NCBI GenBank assembly: GCA_020205615.1
Contig: CM035161.1
Location: 1,178,001 to 1,242,000, forward strand
Length of the DNA stretch: 64,000 bases
DNA from: Panax quinquefolius
Taxonomy: Eukaryota > Streptophyta > Magnoliopsida > Apiales > Araliaceae
Direction of reading: 5' to 3'
The notes under the pieces were generated by a model. That model worked only from the letters and a program-made list of their open reading frames with translations, did no database searches and had not been told where the DNA came from. The translations under genes and the position numbers were made by a program. How positions within the stretch are numbered: the stretch's first letter is position 1; the number at the start of each line of letters is the position of its first letter. Of this stretch, positions 57,520 to 64,000 are shown one piece after another.

Positions 57520-60404
57520 ACGATTACATAGTTAAAACGGGATTTGATAGGATATATTTATAAGTTCTTATAATTAATTATTTTTTTAAAAGAATTTAGA
57601 TAAAATAAATTTAAATTTTATAGATACTTTTAATTAAAAAATAAGTTAGTTGTTTCTAGATAACTTAATATAAATGTAATAACAACTATTTAATATTAAG
57701 TTATAATATTAATTATAGGTAAAAAAAATAAAAAAAATTAAATACGTCAAATTTTTTTAATACGTCCCATAAAATATAACGTTTTAGAGTTATCTTGTTA
57801 ATTATAAAATAATTTTATACTATTAAATATAATATTAATTATTTATAATACTTTTTACCATATATTTATTACATAGTCTCTTTCATCCGTAACATTTTTT
57901 TTCACGAGAGTTAATTTTTGAAAAATTATGATTAATTCTCTTAAATTATATAAAATGTCAAATAATTTTTTAAAAATAAAATTGTTTAAAAAGTGATATA
58001 TTATGAGACAAAAATAATAATACGTAAAAATATGTGTTTTAAGTACACAAATATCAAATACATAATCAGGGAAAATATACGGTAACTCTTGAGCTGAAGT
58101 TGGAGCCGAACCCCGGAGGATTTTCATGTAGGGGCCCCTTTTTGAGTTTTTGGTCCAGTAAAAGACGGCTGCTCTTTTTCTCGTCTCACTATTTTAAGAG
58201 AATTCTCAGCAATATACATAAGGCTAAAATAAGAGAATAATTATATATCAATACATCAAATCAAAATTATATAAATTAATTTAGTTAATCATTTTAAAAA
58301 TAATTTGTTCATTAATTATATAATAATAATAATACATGTTTAAATACAACCAATATAATCAATTAACATGTTTACATATACCCATTATCATTTATGAAAA
58401 AACATCAGATTGAGCTCTCCCCAACAATAAAAATATTAATAATGATAAAAATAAAGGAATCAACAATTGAATTAATTTGATTGATAATTAAATTAATAAA
58501 TAATTATAAAAAATAACGAATCAAAATTGAAATGAATTCCAATGAAAAAGAGAGTATTTTAAGACAATTTGTGCCGTGCATGACTTCCAAGCTTGTATTG
58601 ATATATGAAAATTATATCATAAATTTCAATTCATGGATATTTAATATGTCCATTTACATATTTAAATCCTTAATTTTTGTGAAAAAAGAAAAGGTGAAAT
58701 ACTAACTCTTTTTTTATATAAAAAAAATAAATTAATTTATACTCGAGCACGTGAAGTGAGAGACAACGTTGCTTGAGTTGTCCCCCAAAAATAATACACT
58801 ATCTCACATGGGATAAACGTTATTATTATTATTTAAAATAATCTTAAATTAAATGTTTATTTATTTTAAATAATTTATTTTTTACAATAATTTATCTATA
58901 ATACTCTTAAAGCATTTACAATAATTTTCTCAATAGATTTTTTATCCCCAATTTTAAAAAATATATCAATAAATTATTATCCAACAGTTTCCTTTTTCTT
59001 ATTTAATTCTCTATTTCAATCTCTATATAAGATTTTACTACTTAAGATGAGAGAGTTAAAAGACCGTTATCTATGTATGTAAAATGACATTTCACACTCT
59101 CATTTAAGTGGACAACTCATCAATTATTATCCAACTCATCTTCATTTTCAAATTATAAAATTAATATTGACTTATTTTTTAAAAATTAATTTCAAACTTA
59201 TTCAAATTTAAAATTGATTTAAATTTATTTAATCCATGCCAATATAATTATAAATATTATAAAAGTACTATTAATTATAAAATTTATTATTTTCAAAATT
59301 TAAATGAATCATATTAAATTTAAATTTTAAAATAACAAATTAACTTTTAAAAGTTAATATTGATCTTATGTACATTTGTAGCTACAATTCATTTAATACT
59401 CACTCCATAAATTACTTAAAATTTAAAATAAAATAAAAATTATTTTACAAATTGGAATACAATTGAGAAATTATACTCTCTTTTATAAATTATAAGATTA
59501 TTATTAATTGAAAATTGTTAAATCCACAATAAAAAAGTGTTGTAAATTTAACAATTCCCTTATTAATTTTTATAAGTCAATTTGATGCATTCTCAAACTT
59601 AATAATTTTGCTAAAAATTGTAGTAGTATTTTTAAAATTTAAAAATATCAAATACTTACTTTAAAAAACATTAATAGCAATTTTATAATTAAAAACAAGA
59701 GGTTGTAGTTACAACGGTCAAAATATGTTTTGACTGTTTGAACTTTCAAATTTCATTATTTAAGAAATAAAAATAAAGAATCTGTTGAGTACATATTGAA
59801 AAAATTGAATCTATATCTTGCAAAATGAGTCAACTTCTACAAAATATAAATAGAGATAAAAGAAACTATTGTGAATGCTATTTGTATTAATTATGATATT
59901 TCTACTTCTTTATACATGTTTATAAAATATCACTAGTAATATATAGAAAACAATGCAACTAAATAAGTATTTAAATATAAACAATTTTATTATTTTTTTA
60001 ATATACGCATAAAGTTAATTAGGACTTTCATAGTAAGATAAGACGGAGGGAGTGCTATTTAAAAACACCCTTTCATACACACCAAGTGAGGAAGTGGATT
60101 TTTATATATACAAGTACACAAAATGATGTATTTTTTTTTTGTGGGATGGCTGGCTCACCTAATTATCTCTCTTTCGGCCTTGATCTTAAATTAAAATATA
60201 TAATCAAAACTTATTTTAACAAATATGATAGGCTCAAATGATTATGGATAAAGTACAGAGGAGAGCTTGGTAGAGTTGGGCATGTGAGTTAGGACTGAGA
60301 GCCTAAATAATGATTAATGAATGGTCCAGACTGACTCTCCAGAGGTTTGTTTACCGACAAAGAAAAGAAAAACCTCGTTACGTGTGATTGAGTAATTGCA
60401 ACAA
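57520..60404. other. AT-rich intergenic DNA, no gene seen
   Basis: About 2.9 kb with no supportable exon. A lone Stowaway-like end (GACGGAGGGAGTGCTA) near 60042-60057 has no clear partner. Confidence 0.55.
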
Positions 60405-60554
60405 ATGGATAGTGATTCGGAGGCGAAATTGGATTTTCCCCCACGGCCAGATCTGATCTGGAGTCGGATGAAAATGATGTTGGTGGTTTTTTTCAAGAGT
60501 GAAAACTATATGAACCAAAGTAAGGTCGAATCAAATCCCAAACTAAACGTATAA
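60405..60554 (+). CDS. Hypothetical 49-residue open frame
   Basis: ATG to TAA encodes MDSDSEAKLDFPPRPDLIWS then RMKMMLVVFFKSENYMNQSK and VESNPKLNV. The first 23 residues have gene-like composition and a locally higher GC content than the AT-rich flanks. I do not recognise the family. It may be a first exon, a gene relic or chance. Confidence 0.25.
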   Translation: MDSDSEAKLDFPPRPDLIWSRMKMMLVVFFKSENYMNQSKVESNPKLNV

Positions 60555-61512
60555 AATTGTCTCGACTCCAACCTGGGCTTGGGGTTCACATCCACATTTA
60601 TCCTTAAATCAGTAAGAAGAGAATGAATATGTGCAAGTATTTTGAACACGTATTAATTTCCTTAAACATATGCTAAATAAATATATATATAAAAAAAAGT
60701 CTTAATCACCCACTAATGTACTAGGTTTACACTAGAAATAATAAATAAATTACTGGGGTTCCTATCTTGTAAAAATAACATTTTCTTTCTTTCAAAATAT
60801 TTCATTAAATATTGGGCAAGTATTACATATCCGCCTACATCCTAGTTAACTTAACTTTCTTTCTACCAAGTATGATCTCCCCATCCCCTGTGGCCATCAA
60901 AGTTGAAGTCAATACTCAATAGCAGAAAGCTGGCGGCTTCCACCTTTTTCGTTGACAACATGTTTTTCTTTTATTATATTCTTGTTGGTTAGGATTTTTG
61001 ACAAGGTAACTTCTTGTAATCAGGCAATGTTGCAGCCAATAAAGTAGTAAAATGCAGTTAGGTTATCAGTTAGCTTCAGCATCCAGACTGTCGACAAGTC
61101 TAACCATTATTAGTTGAAATGCTCTAGTCATATATCATATCTTCCGGACAACTTCCATTATACTCCTACAATTTCCTATTCCTAACAAAAACATAGACCC
61201 TAGTCCCTACCCTTGTGAATAATTATCTATTTTAACACTTGTTTTATTTGTATACATTGAATTTTCGTTTTAAAGAAATGTAAATCAACTGGACATCCAC
61301 CCAAGCTTCGACCAGGGATTATTCAACATAATTAATTATACCGTATAAATCAAGTTGGCAGACTAAGTTCCAACTAGTTTGAAGAGCAGCCCGCGGCCTT
61401 GGTTGCTAATAATACAATATTGTGTATTTGATGGTTTCTTGCACACAAAAGGATGAATTTAATTTGAAACTTGTAACAATTGTTTAGTAAAATATGCATA
61501 CAGAAGAAAGTA
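60555..61512. other. Intergenic DNA or 3'UTR, no gene seen
   Basis: No recognised exon. The right end may be the 3'UTR of the possible minus-strand gene at 61513 onward. Confidence 0.4.
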
Positions 61513-61585
61513 CTACATGTCAGTTTCATCTTCAGAGCTCTCTTCTGGATGGATGTTCACGAGACTCGATTCAAAGGTAACACAA
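61513..61585 (-). CDS. Possible terminal exon of an unidentified gene
   Basis: After an acceptor TTCTTAG the frame reads CVTFESSLVNIHPEESSEDE then TDM and TAG. The acidic Ser/Glu/Asp tail looks like a real C-terminus. It is in phase with the candidate exon at 61901-61976. I do not recognise the protein. Confidence 0.4.
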
Positions 61586-61900
61586 CTAAGAACACTATCG
61601 TATTGAGTTCAAGTTCACCCACAACAAATAAAGCGGTTTGAACTACTGGATGGGGATGGTTCACCAAACCCCCAACCCGCAACCCGAGAGTGAGGCTCAA
61701 ACCTACCACCACTCTAGACTCTAGTCTAAAAAAAATTAATAACAAGTGGACAAAATTTTTACTGAAATAGTTTATCCAACTCTCCCATTCGATCATCAAC
61801 TGATCCAATGATTGAAACTCAATGAAGAAAAAAAAATTGACTAGGAAAATTTGTACAAACCCCAAATAGAGAAGTAGACTAGTAGTTCGTGAATACTTAC

Positions 61901-61976
61901 TTGCAAGCACCAATTAATATGAGATCTAGGCGATATTCTGACTGGAGGTACAAAAGACAGCGCATAGTATAGTCAT
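61901..61976 (-). CDS. Possible internal exon of the same unidentified gene
   Basis: It lies between an acceptor CCCCAG and a strong donor CAA|GTAAGT. It reads DYTMRCLLYLQSEYRLDLIL then IGAC and joins in phase to the 61585 exon. The acceptor has a weak pyrimidine tract. The family is not recognised. Confidence 0.4.
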
Positions 61977-62706
61977 CTGGGGCTTATCTTATCCCTTTGT
62001 CTCCCACTTAAAATCCATTTGCTTAATGTGGGGTCAATTTATATTTATGTTGGAAAAGTTAGGTAATACAACAGCAAGAACGTTAGATGGCTAAAATTAA
62101 ATGCTAGGAACAAAAAACAGAAGGCAGTCAAAATACTCACCAAGATATTGCTAGATATTAGTATACAAATAGACCATTCCTTGTCACATTTAATCAAAAT
62201 CATAAGGCGTGCTTGGATTAAGGATACTAAATTGGTAATATACAAAGTGAAATTTCCTACTACTCTTTTTCACTCGCTATTTGGGGGCCTCAAGAATATT
62301 AGTATGATTTTCCACAAAGCAAGCTGCCTTTATTACAAATGATAAAGGTTTTAACACAGCTGGCCTCCTACTTAATGACAAAAATGACACCAACAGTGCC
62401 TTTTTAATTGATAGTCACGTTCTTGATCAATGCAATTGTAGTCCACGTGGGCTTTTTATACGCCGGGAGAAATTGGTCCCATTAGGCTTAACTAATGGTG
62501 GGATTATAGAAGATTAAGGATATAAGAAATATAGTTATTGGTAAAACTTCAAAATAGTAATTGACAAAATTCATAAAGGAAATTCCATAAAATATCCAGG
62601 ACAATAACACAAACATATGGATTTTGTTTGGCAATGTCAAAATTGGAATTATATCAAGCATAAAATGCAAAAGATGGCTGCCATTAAAGTATTAGTCTCA
62701 ACATAC

Positions 62707-62777
62707 CTCAAATTTCCTGCTATATGATCCTGTTCACATCTTAAGAACCTCAATAATGCAGTAGATTTGTCAAGATG
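62707..62777 (-). CDS. Possible internal exon of an unidentified gene
   Basis: Acceptor TTTTAG and donor GAG|GTATGT flank HLDKSTALLRFLRCEQDHIA then GNLR, the only open frame of the three. It does not join in phase directly to 61976, so at least one exon would lie between them. The family is not recognised. Confidence 0.35.
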
Positions 62778-63137
62778 CTAAAACTATCAAAGCAGAAAAC
62801 GATCAGATGATCAACCGCAGCGTCATTCAATTTGTATTCTTCCTTCTGCTGGATTGAAAATAATGGAGAACTAATGTTGATGTACCTGAGTCATTTCTTA
62901 ATCACATTGGCTGGTGCAAAAAGGAATCTAAATTTTAAAAAATTCATCAAAGTAATTCGAGATTGAACTTTTTCTGTCAGCTTGTTGTGTATTTTGCAAT
63001 AAAATTTTAATGTCACTGTCCTGATGTCATGCGCATGTTCATAATTCATGCATGGTATACAACTTCTGATTGCCAACATGGCCTACATTAGTGTTACAGC
63101 CTTTTACCCACACAACAACCCACCCCCTCCCCTCAAA

Positions 63138-63176
<39 letters not shown>

Positions 63177-63330
63177 AATAACAAAAAACCACCCTCTTCC
63201 AAGGATCAATAAAAAATTATCATGAATACTGAACTACAACAATGAACCAAGCAGCAATGCATAAATTGCAATAATAAAGGGTGGTGCATGTTGTCGGCAA
63301 TTCAATAAAAAAAGATATGGTAATATAATA
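62778..63330. other. Intron or intergenic DNA with an (AAT)n tract
   Basis: No further exon could be supported. An (AAT)n/(AAAT)n microsatellite lies at about 63138-63180. Confidence 0.45.
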
Positions 63331-63599
63331 CACTCTCTCTGTCCCAAATTATAAGATCACTTCACTATTGACACTGTAAAAGTCAATTTCAAACATTTTC
63401 AAATTTAAAATTGACATGATTCATTTAAGTTTTCAAAATAATAAATCTTATAACTAGTAGTACTTTTTAGGTAATTTATAATATTCATAATTCTATTGAC
63501 GTAAACAAACTGAATTCATGTCATTTTTGCATTTGAAAATGTTTGAAATTGACTTTTCAAAAGTCAATATTGCTCTTATAATTTGGAACGAATGAAGTA
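63331..63599. mobile_element. Stowaway-like MITE
   Basis: The left end CACTCTCTCTGTCCCAAATT and the right end in reverse TACTTCATTCGTTCCAAATT are inverted repeats. Similarity extends about 70 bp through AAAGTCAATTTCAAACATTT. It is noncoding, and the target duplication is blurred. Confidence 0.75.
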
Positions 63600-64000
63600 A
63601 TAGATTAATGAAAGAAACCATATCATAAAGTTGAGCAATTTCCCACTACAAGGAAAACGGATTCCTATTAACATGACCACAATAAAGGGGCCAAGAAACC
63701 AAGCAAGATTCCAAAATAATTTTTTCATCATGTACCACCGCCACGGCATCTACACAGAAATACAACAGGTCTTATGAAATAAAAATTATATTACCATCAA
63801 TAAATATGAGCTAATTGAGGAGGCACATTTCTTTCCACGCCCAAACCAAACCCCCACTCAGGGCTAGGGTTCTCCAAGGAACCAGGTCTTTACAATCTTC
63901 TAAACAACAAAAGGAATATCATGAAAGACAAAGATGATGGCTTCCTAAAACTATTTCTCAACTGCTTAATTTGATAATAAGGCTAATTCAAATAAGACAT
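63600..64000. other. Window end, no supportable gene
   Basis: AT-rich sequence, possibly intron or UTR of a gene beyond the window. No exon recognised. Confidence 0.4.

Noticed and set aside
63580..63750. Minus-strand open stretch starting MPWRWYMMKKLFW
   Set aside because: It is short and hydrophobic by AT composition, and it runs into the MITE at 63331-63599 without splice or homology support.

Overview
This is nuclear DNA from a flowering plant, most likely a eudicot. It is AT-rich and carries spliced genes with plant GT-AG introns, Ty3/gypsy retrotransposon remains, Stowaway-like and Mutator-like elements, and pieces of plastid DNA. Only two genes can be read with confidence, both on the minus strand. 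One is a filament-like plant protein (FPP) gene: CDS 19995 to 13013 in five coding exons, with a 5'UTR exon near 21.6-21.8 kb. The other is a thaumatin-like protein gene, 57265 to 56393, in two exons with a TATA box. A third, unidentified minus-strand gene may have exons at 61.5-62.8 kb.

Layout. 1-2.05 kb: AT-rich DNA without a gene. 2.05-7.48 kb: a G-rich minisatellite split by two solo LTRs of one retrotransposon family in opposite orientations, each with a perfect 5-bp target duplication. 7.5-12.7 kb: microsatellites, a small inverted-repeat element, a 0.5-kb polypyrimidine tract, a ~97-bp tandem repeat and a MITE. 12.7-21.8 kb: the FPP gene, with MITEs in introns 1 and 4. 21.8-29.4 kb: AT-rich intergenic DNA full of (TA)n tracts. 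29.4-35.77 kb: a decayed Tat-lineage Ty3/gypsy element whose gag-protease region is cut by another solo LTR. 35.77-46.4 kb: a minus-oriented, Tekay/Del-like chromovirus with both LTRs, interrupted by a 100-N assembly gap flanked by duplicated sequence. 46.4-49.7 kb: a chimeric plastid insertion (psbA joined to inverted rps12) split by a fourth solo LTR. 50-56 kb: MITEs and a long-TIR element containing a nested Mutator-like element with a 9-bp target duplication and a captured receptor-kinase fragment. 56.4-57.5 kb: the thaumatin-like gene. 57.5-64 kb: mostly AT-rich DNA, possible exons and one more MITE.

The two confident genes have no visible functional link. The main biology here is layered transposition: one LTR family has left four solo LTRs and one longer copy in 47 kb, landing in a minisatellite, another retroelement and plastid-derived DNA. 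The most unusual signals are a tandem hairpin array in that family's LTRs with signs of compensatory change, the chimeric plastid insertion, and flank mismatches that suggest the scaffold is misjoined at the N gap. All family names rest on motif recognition by eye; no searches were run.
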